In this document: piece by piece, positions 34,213 through 42,606 of the stretch
Layout of the letters: each line of letters opens with the position of its first letter
How positions within the stretch are numbered: position 1 is the stretch's first letter
NCBI RefSeq assembly: GCF_016429285.1
Contig: NZ_JAELUI010000041.1
Location: 1 to 42,733, forward strand
Length of the DNA stretch: 42,733 bases
Origin: Ralstonia sp. ASV6
Lineage (GTDB): Bacteria > Pseudomonadota > Gammaproteobacteria > Burkholderiales > Burkholderiaceae
Direction: 5' to 3'
Notes under the pieces: generated by a model
What the model saw: the letters and a program-made list of their open reading frames with translations, nothing else
What the model was told of the DNA's origin: nothing
The model's database searches: none
Translations under genes and position numbers: made by a program

Positions 34213-37209
34213 ATGCCTAACGCCCAATCGTCCACCGTGCTCTCGGCCATGCGCCGCTTTCGGCGTTCTGCGCTGTTTGGCGGCGGCATCGTCCTCACTG
34301 TCATGGCGCTGCTCACGTTCGGCATTGCGGTGGCGTCCATCATTCGTGCACACATTGACGGCGAACGTCGCAACTTGCAGGTCGAGGGCGAGCGCATGGC
34401 CAGTGAGGTCATGAAGGCAGAGGCCATTGTGCGCAGCACGGTCTACCTGGCTGAGCTGGTGTGGAACCAGCGTGCAACCACCTCAACCGATGAAGCTGCA
34501 CGTTTTCGTGCCGGCGGGGGGCAGTTGGTGCAGCAACACAGCGGTGGGCTGCATGCTGTTTTGTTCGCCAGCATCACGCCGCAAACGCCTGTGCCCGAGC
34601 TTGACCGACTGATCGCCATGACAAACGGCGTGTCGCGCACACTGGCCGCCACCGCCAGCATTCAGGGCTACCGGCTCAGCACCTACTTCTATACGCCGTC
34701 GAACGACTTCATTGCGGTGTCGCCGTTTCCCTGGCCGGATCAGGCAAGGCTCGACACGGCAACGGCAAACCGCCAGGCACTCTTTGGGGCGCTGACGCAA
34801 GACGCCGATGGGCCGATCGCGCCCGCCACCTTGCACGACCCCGGCACCGGCCTGCACACCGTGCGCTGGCTCACGCCGTATCGCAACCCGCTGACAGGGG
34901 TAATGTCGACCCGCATGTCGATCTATGGGTTGGATGATCGTGGCAAGCCCTTTGCCGTGTTTGTGTGCGAGATCCCGACATCTGCCGTGCTGGGCCGGCT
35001 TTCGACGCAGCGATTCCACGGCACGTTCGTGGTGCTCAGCCGCAACGGAACCCCCATCACGACCAGCAACGGCGACGATCCACGCCCGGATGTACTGGCC
35101 GCCGTGCGCGAGACCGCTGCCGCGAAAGCGATGACCTTGCAGCGCGCAAGCAACGGCATCTTCACGATCAGCTCACCGCCTGGGCTGGCGGGAGGCCGGA
35201 TCGTGTATGCCATTACCCTGCAGGATGTGTTGGCCGGCATCTGGCCGCAGATCCGCGCCACGACCCTGCTCACGGCGGGGTTGATCGCCGCGCTGTGGGG
35301 CCTGCTGTGGTGGTTCAACCGCCGTGTGTTCGTGCCGATGCTTGAACGCTCCGAGAGCGTGGTTGAAACCGAGCGCCTGAACCGGATGCTGGTTGAGTTG
35401 GCGCCGATCGGCCTGGGTGTGATCGACGCCCGTACCGGCGAGCCCATGCTGAGCAGCCCCGTCATGGACGAGGTGGCCAGCAAGACCATCGCCCACGCAC
35501 CCTCCCTGTCCGCGGAGATTGCACAGCGCTATGCCCAGCGTGGCGGCGCGGGCGTGGTGCGAGACGACGACCTGGCCTTCACCACAACAGATGGTGGCCA
35601 CGTCGACCTGGCCGTCAGCCTGGCGCCCGCGCGCTATCGCAACACCAACGTGCTGGTGACCGCCTTTACCGACGTCACCGACAAGAAGCGCACCGAGCTG
35701 GCATTGCGAGAGGCCAAGCAGGCGGCGGACAACGCCAACCGCGCCAAGTCCGTTTTCCTGGCAACGATGAGCCACGAAATCCGCACGCCACTCAACGCGA
35801 TTCTCGGCAACCTGGAACTGGTTGGCCGCATGCCATTGCAGCCCGCCGTGAGCGACCGGCTGCAGACCGTCGCCGCGTCGTCGAACGCGCTGCTGGGCAT
35901 CATCAACGACGTGCTGGATTTCTCGAAGATCGAAGCCGGGCAGTTGTCGATTGAGTCCATCCCGTTTGACCCGGTGGCAGTGGTGCGCGAGGTTGCGGCC
36001 ATCTTCGCGCCCATTGCGCAGGAAAAGGGCCTGCAGTTCGACTGCGTGATTGACGACAGCGTCACGCCCGCGTACCTGGGCGACCCGACGCGCGTGCGCC
36101 AGATTGCCTCCAACCTGCTCAGCAACGCCATCAAGTTCACTGACAAGGGCGCGGTGCGGATCGAGCTGCGCGCCAATGACAAAGCCGCAGGCAAGACCGG
36201 TATCACCATTGGCGTGATCGACAGCGGCATCGGCATCAACGCCGAGCAGCAAGCGCGCCTGTTCGAGCCCTTCGTGCAAGCGGATTCCACCATCACGCGC
36301 CGGTTTGGTGGCAGCGGCCTCGGGCTTGCGCTGTGCCGCCGGTTGGTGGATGCGATGGGCGGCACCATTGCGCTGGAAAGCACGCCCGGAGTGGGCAGCC
36401 GGTTTGCCGTCACCCTGCCGTTTGCCACTACCGCCACTGCCGCCACCGCTGCTGACGCCGGTGCCGAAGCCGGCAACGACGCAGCGCCCGCGGCAAGCAC
36501 CGACAGCCTGCCGGCCAACGTACGGGTATTGGCCGTTGACGACCAGGCTGCCAACCGTGAACTGATCCGCATGCAGATGGAAGCGCTCGGCTACCGCGTT
36601 GACATGGCCGATAGCGGTGGCCATGCATTGCGCCGCTTTGTCGAGCAGCCCTATGACATCGTGGTGACCGACCTCAACATGCCCGGCATGGACGGCTACG
36701 GGCTGGCGCGTTGTCTGCGTGCGCAGGGCGCGAAGATACCGATCATCGCCCTGACCGCCCATGCTGAAGTGGAAGAGCACCGCCGCTGCATGCGAGAGGG
36801 TATCGATGCTGTGCTCGTCAAGCCGGTGCTGCTCAACACGCTTGACGCCACGCTGCGCCGCATGCTGCGCACCAGGGCGGTCGCGGCTCAGGCGCCCAAG
36901 ACAGCACCGCGTGCCGGCATTGGTGAAGGGCGCTTGCCGGACGCCGTCCTCACCGCGCTCACCCGGTCAACGCAGGAGCAACTCACCGCCCTGCGCGTGG
37001 CGCTTTCGGCCGACGATCGCAACGCCGTGCTGCGTGACCTGCACGCCATGAAAGGCACGTACGCGATGATTCACGAACCGGCGGTTTCCGATGCCTGCGC
37101 AGAGATGGAGCAGCAGGCCCAGCGCGGTGACGACCTGATCGCCCTCCAGCCCGCACTGGAAAAGCTCGCCGCGCTGACACAAGACGTACTCACAATGCGC
37201 AGCGTATAA
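34213..37209 (+). CDS. Hybrid sensor kinase with REC and HPt domains (Rcs/Bvg-like)
   Basis: A 998-residue phosphorelay kinase. Two membrane helices (about 20-44 and 352-374) flank a large periplasmic sensor domain. Then come a PAS-like segment, HisKA with H521 (ATMSHEIRTPLNAI), HATPase_c (NLLSNAIKFTDKG, VIDSGIGI, GGSGLGLALC), a receiver with D820 (VTDLNMPGMDG) and an HPt domain with H944 (DLHAMKGTYAM). Phosphate would pass H521 to D820 to H944 and then to a separate regulator. The convergent gene at 37314 encodes a fitting RcsB-like partner. No cytoplasmic Cys-rich or nucleotide-binding sensor part is seen; the stimulus is unknown. Confidence 0.92.
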   Translation: MPNAQSSTVLSAMRRFRRSALFGGGIVLTVMALLTFGIAVASIIRAHIDGERRNLQVEGERMASEVMKAEAIVRSTVYLAELVWNQRATTSTDEAARFRAGGGQLVQQHSGGLHAVLFASITPQTPVPELDRLIAMTNGVSRTLAATASIQGYRLSTYFYTPSNDFIAVSPFPWPDQARLDTATANRQALFGALTQDADGPIAPATLHDPGTGLHTVRWLTPYRNPLTGVMSTRMSIYGLDDRGKPFAVFVCEIPTSAVLGRLSTQRFHGTFVVLSRNGTPITTSNGDDPRPDVLAAVRETAAAKAMTLQRASNGIFTISSPPGLAGGRIVYAITLQDVLAGIWPQIRATTLLTAGLIAALWGLLWWFNRRVFVPMLERSESVVETERLNRMLVELAPIGLGVIDARTGEPMLSSPVMDEVASKTIAHAPSLSAEIAQRYAQRGGAGVVRDDDLAFTTTDGGHVDLAVSLAPARYRNTNVLVTAFTDVTDKKRTELALREAKQAADNANRAKSVFLATMSHEIRTPLNAILGNLELVGRMPLQPAVSDRLQTVAASSNALLGIINDVLDFSKIEAGQLSIESIPFDPVAVVREVAAIFAPIAQEKGLQFDCVIDDSVTPAYLGDPTRVRQIASNLLSNAIKFTDKGAVRIELRANDKAAGKTGITIGVIDSGIGINAEQQARLFEPFVQADSTITRRFGGSGLGLALCRRLVDAMGGTIALESTPGVGSRFAVTLPFATTATAATAADAGAEAGNDAAPAASTDSLPANVRVLAVDDQAANRELIRMQMEALGYRVDMADSGGHALRRFVEQPYDIVVTDLNMPGMDGYGLARCLRAQGAKIPIIALTAHAEVEEHRRCMREGIDAVLVKPVLLNTLDATLRRMLRTRAVAAQAPKTAPRAGIGEGRLPDAVLTALTRSTQEQLTALRVALSADDRNAVLRDLHAMKGTYAMIHEPAVSDACAEMEQQAQRGDDLIALQPALEKLAALTQDVLTMRSV

Positions 37210-37313
37210 GCACGGCTGGGTGGGGGTGGCTCAAACGTTGGCGGGCGAGGGCGGCAGCGCCGCGCGGCCCGCTTCCCTCGCTTCCCCGCCCGCTTGATGC
37301 ATGCGACGCGCCG
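37210..37313. other. Convergent gap between kinase and regulator genes
   Basis: A 104-bp G+C-rich gap. It has an imperfect long hairpin (GGCGGGCGAGGG against CCCTCGC and CCGCCC), without a T-run. It could slow both convergent transcripts. No gene seen. Confidence 0.3.
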
Positions 37314-38006
37314 TTACGAATCGCCCAAAGGCCCGTCGACTGAGCCGCGCGATACCGCCGGAATGATCCCCGTCTCCATGCCATAACGCACCAGATCCAC
37401 ATCGCGCGCGATATTGAGCTTGCGCATGGCCGTGTTCTTCTGCGTGCTGACCGTCTTCTTGCTGCGATGCAGCTGTGCGGCAATCTCGGTGACTGTCAGC
37501 CCCGACACAAACAGCCGCACCACTTCCAGCTCGCGCCCCGACAGCGTTGCCGCATCGCACGTACCGCGCCGGGGCGGCTTGATGGTGCGCAAGAGCTTCT
37601 CGATGGCGGGCGAGGCATAGCGGCCGTTGACAAACGCCGCATGCACTGCCAGCGACAAGTGGCTCATCAAGTCAGACTTGCTCACGATGCAGCGCACCTC
37701 CGCCATGAGCGACTGCAGGATCGCGGGGTTTTCAAGCATCGTCAGCACCACGATGCGCACATGCGGATAGCGCTGCCGGATCAACGTGAGCAGCGCCATA
37801 CCGTCGCCATAGCGGCCACCGGGCATGGCGTAGTCACACACCAGCACGTCGATGGGGGCGCGGTCGAGCAGGTCGATCAGACCCGTCGAATCGCGCGCCA
37901 GGCCATCGACCGAAATCGCCATGCTGGCTGCAAATTCATGTTTGACGCCGAAGAGAATGGCCGAATGGTCATCCGCCACCGCAACACGTATCAGGACAGG
38001 ATTCAT
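37314..38006 (-). CDS. RcsB/NarL-type response regulator
   Basis: A 230-residue regulator. The receiver has D12-D13, phospho-acceptor D58 (VLVCDYAMPGGRYGDG), T83 region (VLTML) and K104 region (VSKSDL). A LuxR-type helix-turn-helix follows (LSGRELEVVRLFVSGLTVTEIAAQLHRSKKTVSTQKNTAMRKL). The phospho-acceptor sequence and HTH resemble RcsB and its relatives, which receive phosphate from HPt proteins. Its gene is convergent with the hybrid kinase carrying an HPt domain, so they are probable partners. The frame is open to a TTG at 38021; ATG 38006 (MNPVLIRVAVADDH) was chosen. Genes for adhesins lie on both sides of the pair. Confidence 0.9.
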   Translation of the reverse strand: MNPVLIRVAVADDHSAILFGVKHEFAASMAISVDGLARDSTGLIDLLDRAPIDVLVCDYAMPGGRYGDGMALLTLIRQRYPHVRIVVLTMLENPAILQSLMAEVRCIVSKSDLMSHLSLAVHAAFVNGRYASPAIEKLLRTIKPPRRGTCDAATLSGRELEVVRLFVSGLTVTEIAAQLHRSKKTVSTQKNTAMRKLNIARDVDLVRYGMETGIIPAVSRGSVDGPLGDS

Positions 38007-38141
38007 GAGGCAGATCGCCAATTGTCGGATCGCCGCAGCGCGTGCGAAGGGACGGGCCTTGAGGAGGGAGCCTCGACTCTATGGCGTGGGGCAGGGCGTG
38101 CCTAGCGGAAGCGTCTGAAAACCATGTCAAACGTGGTGCAC

Positions 38142-38171
38142 AAAAAAAGGGCCCCGGTTGCCCGGAGCCCT
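38142..38171 (-). terminator. Intrinsic terminator of the autotransporter gene
   Basis: On the minus strand AGGGC-T-CCGG pairs with CCGG-G-GCCCT around a 4-nt loop and is followed by seven T (38148-38142). The hairpin stands 110 nt after the adhesin stop codon and terminates its transcript before the regulator gene. Confidence 0.8.
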
Positions 38172-38281
38172 TCCCTCATGTGAACGTCCACCCGCCGCGC
38201 CGGCCTCCCCTCTGGAGGCGGAACATGAACAAGCCCGGAGGCCAGCGCGGTTTCTGTGCGTTCTAGAGCTGGTTGTGCGGC

Positions 38282-41251
38282 TTACCAGTAGAAGCCACCA
38301 CCCACCACCGCGCCAACTTCACCGCGGCTGCTGGTGTTCACCGCACCCTTGACAACCCACTTGCCGTCCTTGGTCATGTAAGACGCACCGATGGCCGTGC
38401 CGTACTCACTGCCGTACGTGCTGCCCGAGATGGCCATGAACGTGCGGCCCGGCATGGACGACTGCGGCAAGCCTGCCACCGCCATCGCGGCAGCCACACC
38501 ACCCATTGCATCCTGGCGTGCGCTGTACACGGCGTTGTTCATCTGGCGCACGTTCACCGCATCGGTCGGGGCCGTACCGGCCGCAACGTTGGTGATCTGA
38601 CGCTCAGCACCGGCAGAACCCACCGACACCGAGTTGTCGCGATCCGTGGTCGAGCCTGCACCCAATGCCACCGAGTTGTTGTGCGTTGCAGACGAACCCT
38701 GGCCGATAGCCGTGCCGCTCGAACCCGAAGCGCTGGAACCTTGGCCGATAGCCGTGCCGCCCGAACCCGAAGCGCTCGAACCCTGACCAACGGCGCTGCT
38801 GTTGCTACCCGAAGCAGTTGAACCGTTGCCGATGGCCGAGCTGTTGCTGCCCGACGCATCTGCGCCCGCGCCCAGCTGCGTGCTGCCCGTGCCCGAGCCG
38901 CTGGAGTCACCGGGGCCCTTACCGCCGCCGCCGGAGCCGCCATCAGCGCCACCGGCTTCGATGGCACCCACGCGGCCGTCCAGGCTGGAGTAATAGCCTT
39001 CGAGCTTCTGGTCCAGATCGAACAACTGGCTACCGTTGACTGCCTGCATGCTGCCCGCAGCGATCAGACCCGGTGCAACGTTGTTCAGGTACGTACCGCC
39101 TGTGCCGCCCAACGTCACGTTCTTCAGGTCGATGCCGTCATACACCACCGCAGCCAGCGCACGGCCATCGTTCGGGTCGAACAGGCCCATGGCCCTGAGC
39201 TGTGCGATCGAGGCCGCATCGTTGTCGGCCGTGCCGTTGGCAACGCCAGTCAGCCTGCGGTCGCCCGCCGTGCCAGCAAAGTTCACGACGGTGCCATCGG
39301 TGTTCTTGCCCACCGTCAGTTCAGCGCCTGCGCCCGCTTGCTGCACCAGCCCGATCGACCCGCTGTTCATGTCGTTGCGGATGTTGGTGATGTCGCCTTC
39401 GTTGGTCGTCACGCGGTCATTGAGGTTCGCCACCGCACCGCCCACGGTGCCGACGGTGGTCGTGCCGCCGTGGCCATCACCCACGGTAAAGCTCGGGGCC
39501 GAGATCGAACCATCGGGGTTGACTGTCGAGCCCGAGCCGATGACCGAAGCCACGCTGTCAGACACGGTACGCAGTTGCGAACCATTGATCGCTTCCTTGC
39601 TGATGGTCGACACCGCACCATCGGCCACGCCGATCAGCTTGCGCTGTTCGCCCGCGTTGTTGGTGAGGTCGACGGCTGCGCCATCGGTGTTCTTGCCCAC
39701 CGTCAGGTTTGCACCGGCACCTGCTTGCTGCACCAGCCCGATCGAGCCGCTGCTCATTTCGTTGCGGATGTCCGTGATGGACGTTTCGTTGCCCGTCACG
39801 CGGTCATTGAGGTTCGCCACCGCACCGCCCACGGTGCCGACGGTGGTCGTGCCGCCGTGGCCATCACCCACGGTAAATCCCGGGGTCGAGATCGAACCAT
39901 CGGGGTTGACCGTTGTGCCTGGGCCAATGATCGAAGCCACGCTGTCCGACACGGTACGCAGTTGCGAACCATTGATCGCTTCCTTGCTGATGGTCGAGAC
40001 CGCACCATCGGCCACGTTGATCAGCTTGCGGGCGCCTGCCGTGCCGGCAAAGTCGACGGCTGCGCCATCGGTGTTCTTGCCCACCGTCAGGTTTGCACCT
40101 GGGGCGGCTTGCTGCACCAGACCAATCGAGCCGCTGTCCATGTCGTTGCGGATGTTGGTGATGTCAGCCGTGTTGCGTGCGATGTTGCCGTTGGCCGTGG
40201 TCAACGCACCATCGAGCGCATTCAGCGCACCGTCCACGGTGGTTTGCGTACCGCCGTTGGCGAGCGTGTAGGTCGGGCCGGTTACCGAGCCATCCGGGTT
40301 GATGGTGGCGCCGCCGCCCAGTGCCGCCACCACAGGCGAGAGCTGGCTCACGTTCACGGCATCGGTGTCTTGCGTACCGGCGGCCATGTTGACGATCTGC
40401 CGGGTGAAGGTGTTCCCATCACGGTTGTTGACCGCACCTACGGACACCGTATTGTCGCGATCAGCGAGGCTGTTGGCGCCCAAGGCGACGGAGTTGCGAC
40501 CTCGCGCTTCACTCACCACGCCAATGGCGACGCTATTGGCTCCGTTGGCAAAAGCACCACGCCCACCGTTTGCGTCGGAACCTAGCGCACCGCCGATTGC
40601 GATGGAGTAATTACCTGTGGCGCGCGTGTTGGCGCCGAGAGCAGTAGAGGCGGCGGCAGTTGCCGATGCGTACGCACCGCCGGCAAATGTGCTGTCGGCA
40701 GAGGCCTTTGTGCTCATCCCCACCCCAGTGGAACTGGCTCCCGAGGCTACTGAACCCGTACCCAGTGCCGTTGCGTAGCTTTTTGTATTGCCCGTTTCCG
40801 CACCGGCTTTAGCGCTAGCCCCGATCGCCACACCATAGGAGTTCCCAACGGATGCGTCGGGGCCAATTGCAATAGATCCGCTACCAACGGCGTCGGCCGC
40901 TCTAACAGGGGGGGTGATGAGATTATTCACCTTGATGAGGGTGTCATCCAGCGCGGCTGCGGTGCCGATCGATTGTGTGCCGATCGATTGGGTCCCCATC
41001 GATTGCATGCCAGTCGTACCAGGGCTCTGCACTTGACGCAGGCTCACGGTCGCCTGGGTCCTTTCTTCCTCTTCGGTGGCGTCCACTTCCGTAGCAAACG
41101 CGCCGCTCATCGAAGCACCGCCCAGCACCAGGGCTGCCACGGCAGTACGCGCAACGCGCGCCGAGCCCTTCGAGCGCGACTTGGCCGTTTCGGCCGCCGC
41201 TGCCCACGTATTGGTGGTGGCGTTCCAGACGCTGCGATAAACCTTGTTCAT
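38282..41251 (-). CDS. YadA-type trimeric autotransporter adhesin
   Basis: A 989-residue trimeric autotransporter. The N-terminus MNKVYRSVWNATTNTW is an extended signal peptide region (ESPR), followed by a long signal to about AFA (residue 53). A YadA-like head (about 115-290) shows many SxAIG/SVALG repeats and connectors ending DAVNVSQL. The stalk (about 330-730) has nearly three copies of a 129-residue module. A Gly/Ser-rich linker (GGSGGGGKGPGDSSGSGTG) leads to a second head of five 14-residue repeats, another DAVN connector (DAVNVRQM) and the four-stranded YadA anchor ending GGGFYW (about 897-989). Such proteins bind host or abiotic surfaces and other cells. AGGA lies 10 nt before ATG 41251. 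The head placed next to the anchor is unusual. Confidence 0.95.
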   Translation of the reverse strand: MNKVYRSVWNATTNTWAAAAETAKSRSKGSARVARTAVAALVLGGASMSGAFATEVDATEEEERTQATVSLRQVQSPGTTGMQSMGTQSIGTQSIGTAAALDDTLIKVNNLITPPVRAADAVGSGSIAIGPDASVGNSYGVAIGASAKAGAETGNTKSYATALGTGSVASGASSTGVGMSTKASADSTFAGGAYASATAAASTALGANTRATGNYSIAIGGALGSDANGGRGAFANGANSVAIGVVSEARGRNSVALGANSLADRDNTVSVGAVNNRDGNTFTRQIVNMAAGTQDTDAVNVSQLSPVVAALGGGATINPDGSVTGPTYTLANGGTQTTVDGALNALDGALTTANGNIARNTADITNIRNDMDSGSIGLVQQAAPGANLTVGKNTDGAAVDFAGTAGARKLINVADGAVSTISKEAINGSQLRTVSDSVASIIGPGTTVNPDGSISTPGFTVGDGHGGTTTVGTVGGAVANLNDRVTGNETSITDIRNEMSSGSIGLVQQAGAGANLTVGKNTDGAAVDLTNNAGEQRKLIGVADGAVSTISKEAINGSQLRTVSDSVASVIGSGSTVNPDGSISAPSFTVGDGHGGTTTVGTVGGAVANLNDRVTTNEGDITNIRNDMNSGSIGLVQQAGAGAELTVGKNTDGTVVNFAGTAGDRRLTGVANGTADNDAASIAQLRAMGLFDPNDGRALAAVVYDGIDLKNVTLGGTGGTYLNNVAPGLIAAGSMQAVNGSQLFDLDQKLEGYYSSLDGRVGAIEAGGADGGSGGGGKGPGDSSGSGTGSTQLGAGADASGSNSSAIGNGSTASGSNSSAVGQGSSASGSGGTAIGQGSSASGSSGTAIGQGSSATHNNSVALGAGSTTDRDNSVSVGSAGAERQITNVAAGTAPTDAVNVRQMNNAVYSARQDAMGGVAAAMAVAGLPQSSMPGRTFMAISGSTYGSEYGTAIGASYMTKDGKWVVKGAVNTSSRGEVGAVVGGGFYW
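38690..38870 (-). repeat. 42-nt repeats encoding the second head of the adhesin
   Basis: Four to five 42-nt units code for 14-residue repeats of the type SxAIGxGSxASG. For example, GGCCGATAGCCGTGCCGC recurs exactly at 38701 and 38743. Two neighbouring units are almost identical in DNA, so expansion or contraction by recombination is plausible without changing frame. Confidence 0.85.
39230..40150 (-). repeat. Tandem ~387-nt repeats in the adhesin stalk
   Basis: About two and a half copies of a 384-387-nt unit. The same sequence ACGCGGTCATTGAGGTTCGC lies at 39411 and 39798; the GSIGLVQQA coding block recurs near 39336, 39723 and 40107. Copies are over 90 percent alike by eye in their central part. 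Whole-unit gain or loss would change stalk length in frame. Confidence 0.9.
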
Positions 41252-41475
41252 ATCCCTGTTCCTTTGAGGTTGGTGTAGGTGACAAGGTCATGCTAGGGAG
41301 CGGGCGGGTTTGGCAGAATGAGAATTGTCTTAAAACTTGTGCATGTGCACATTCGGGCGGCTGGTTTTGCGTTACGCGCAACGCACCGATAGGCACGGGC
41401 CCAAAGCAATAGCCCTCGCGCTGGGGCGAGGGCCTTGGGGTGCCAATGCGGCGCTAGTGCAGTGCCGGCGCTGCG
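41252..41475. promoter_or_regulatory. Upstream region of the adhesin gene
   Basis: This 224-bp gap lies between the adhesin start and the stop of the following minus-strand gene. It must contain the adhesin promoter. No clear hairpin terminator for the gene ending at 41476 was found. Confidence 0.35.
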
Positions 41476-41946
41476 TTACAGGGCTGCGGCCTCTTCCTTC
41501 TTCACCGCGCGGCTGCTAAAGCGCACCGATAGGGCTTTACGCGCGGTATCCAGCGCTTCACCCTTGCCCGCCACCTTCAGCAGGGCGTAGCCCTCCAGCG
41601 CGGCGCTCATCACATCGCTGCCGAGTGCGAGCTGCGAGTCGCGCATCTTTTCGTAGAGCTTTTCAAAGCGGACCATGCGCGGGCGCAGCGTATCGAAGCC
41701 TGCCAGGTCACGCCGCATTTCTGCCACGTTGAAGTTGGGCGGCAGCACGTTGGGGTTGGCGGCAAGCACTTCGACCGCTTTGCGGCAGAAGGCTTCGGAC
41801 TTGTCGCCCATCTTGACGAGCGCGCCGCGCTGCTCGGTCGACAGATCAATCAGGCTGACGAACTTGTCTTCCAGCGTTTTGAGCGCGCCGTCAATGGCGG
41901 CGAGGTCTGCGGTGCTGGGCGCAAATGAGATCAGGTTTTGTGGCAT
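41476..41946 (-). CDS. Conserved protein of unknown function (helical, ~156 aa)
   Basis: A 156-residue, mostly helical, cytoplasmic protein with no signal peptide. It has the pattern LSTEQRGALVKMGDKSEAF..KAVEVLAANPNVLPPNFNVAEM and later ALGSDVMSAALEGYALLK, which I recall from a widespread uncharacterised bacterial family found in several phyla. Its biochemical role is not known to me. A phasin was considered because of size and helix content, but the motif does not match. The open frame extends to 42177; ATG 41946 was chosen because AAGGA lies 7 nt before it and conservation begins there. Confidence 0.75.
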   Translation of the reverse strand: MPQNLISFAPSTADLAAIDGALKTLEDKFVSLIDLSTEQRGALVKMGDKSEAFCRKAVEVLAANPNVLPPNFNVAEMRRDLAGFDTLRPRMVRFEKLYEKMRDSQLALGSDVMSAALEGYALLKVAGKGEALDTARKALSVRFSSRAVKKEEAAAL

Positions 41947-42095
41947 TGGATTCCTTGGTGAAATGCAGATACGCCATGCCAACCGGCATGACCGCGCGAG
42001 AGTGGCGGGCAACGCGGCGTATCGCAAGGCCTGGGGCCGGTTTCGGGCGCATTTTCCGAAAACTCCTATGCCGGTGGCGCCCGAGGGCGCGCCTG

Positions 42096-42407
42096 CGGAG
42101 GTCAGAGGTCCGGCGACGCAGCGCAAAGCTCTGGTGATGGAGTCCAAGAGGTCCGGCGCTCCACCTAAAAGGTGCATGCGCGCAGGTTGAAGGTCCGGCG
42201 CCGGGGGTTAAAGGTCCGACGCCGGAGGTCTGAACGTCCGCCTTCGCACCTAAAAGGTGTGTGCACGGAGGTCAGAGGTCCGACGCTGGAGCTAAAAGGT
42301 CCGACGCTGGAGCTAAAAGGTCCGACGCCGGAGGTGCGGAGGTCCGGCTGCGGAGGTTTTAGGTGCGGCATTGGAGGTTGGAGGTCCAGCGCCGGAGGGT
42401 GGCGGGG
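42096..42407. repeat. Degenerate array of ~21-nt repeats
   Basis: About 13 to 14 units of 20-22 nt follow the pattern AGGTCCGACGCYGGAGSTNN. Two consecutive units (42276-42296, 42297-42317) are identical, and others diverge. The motif CACCT-AAA-AGGTG occurs twice within the array (near 42161 and 42248). Open frames through it give 7-residue repeats, but they lack starts, ribosome sites and family features. The array fills most of the gap between the unknown-protein gene and the mobile element. Confidence 0.85.
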
Positions 42408-42484
42408 CGACGTCGGGCCGCGTCCGTGTGGCATCGAAGAATCGGAATCCGAGCGGCGCGTGCATCGCTATAATTGCGATCGCT

Positions 42485-42606
42485 GCCGCACCAACGGTAG
42501 CCGGGCGTGGAAACCCGACCATACTCAAGGCGGACAGTTGCTGTCCGAGAACGCTCACGCGCGTCTTCTTTACGGCGGGCCGGGCGGAGCAGCCTTCGGG
42601 CTGGCT
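42485..42606 (+). ncRNA. Hairpin-rich segment, possible structured leader RNA
   Basis: Three consecutive hairpins are visible: CGGG-N8-CCCG at 42502-42517, CGGACAG-TTG-CTGTCCG at 42531-42547 (perfect) and CAGCC-TTCG-GGCTG at 42590-42603, which has a stable UUCG loop and further outer pairing. The segment TTTACGGCGGGCC preceding the last hairpin recalls leader sequences seen before unrelated genes in proteobacteria, but I cannot name a family. It may be a leader whose gene has been displaced by the element that begins right after. Confidence 0.35.

Noticed and set aside
35173-36780. 535-residue minus-strand frame
   Set aside because: Antisense shadow of the hybrid kinase, whose catalytic motifs are all intact in the other strand.
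39036-40271. 411-residue plus-strand frame with internal repeats
   Set aside because: Its repeats simply mirror the stalk repeats of the autotransporter on the minus strand.
41476-41946. Phasin
   Set aside because: Size and helical nature fit, but the sequence pattern matches a different uncharacterised family better.
42096-42407. CRISPR array or repeat-protein gene
   Set aside because: Repeat units are contiguous without spacers; the frames through them lack a start with ribosome site and any recognised domain.
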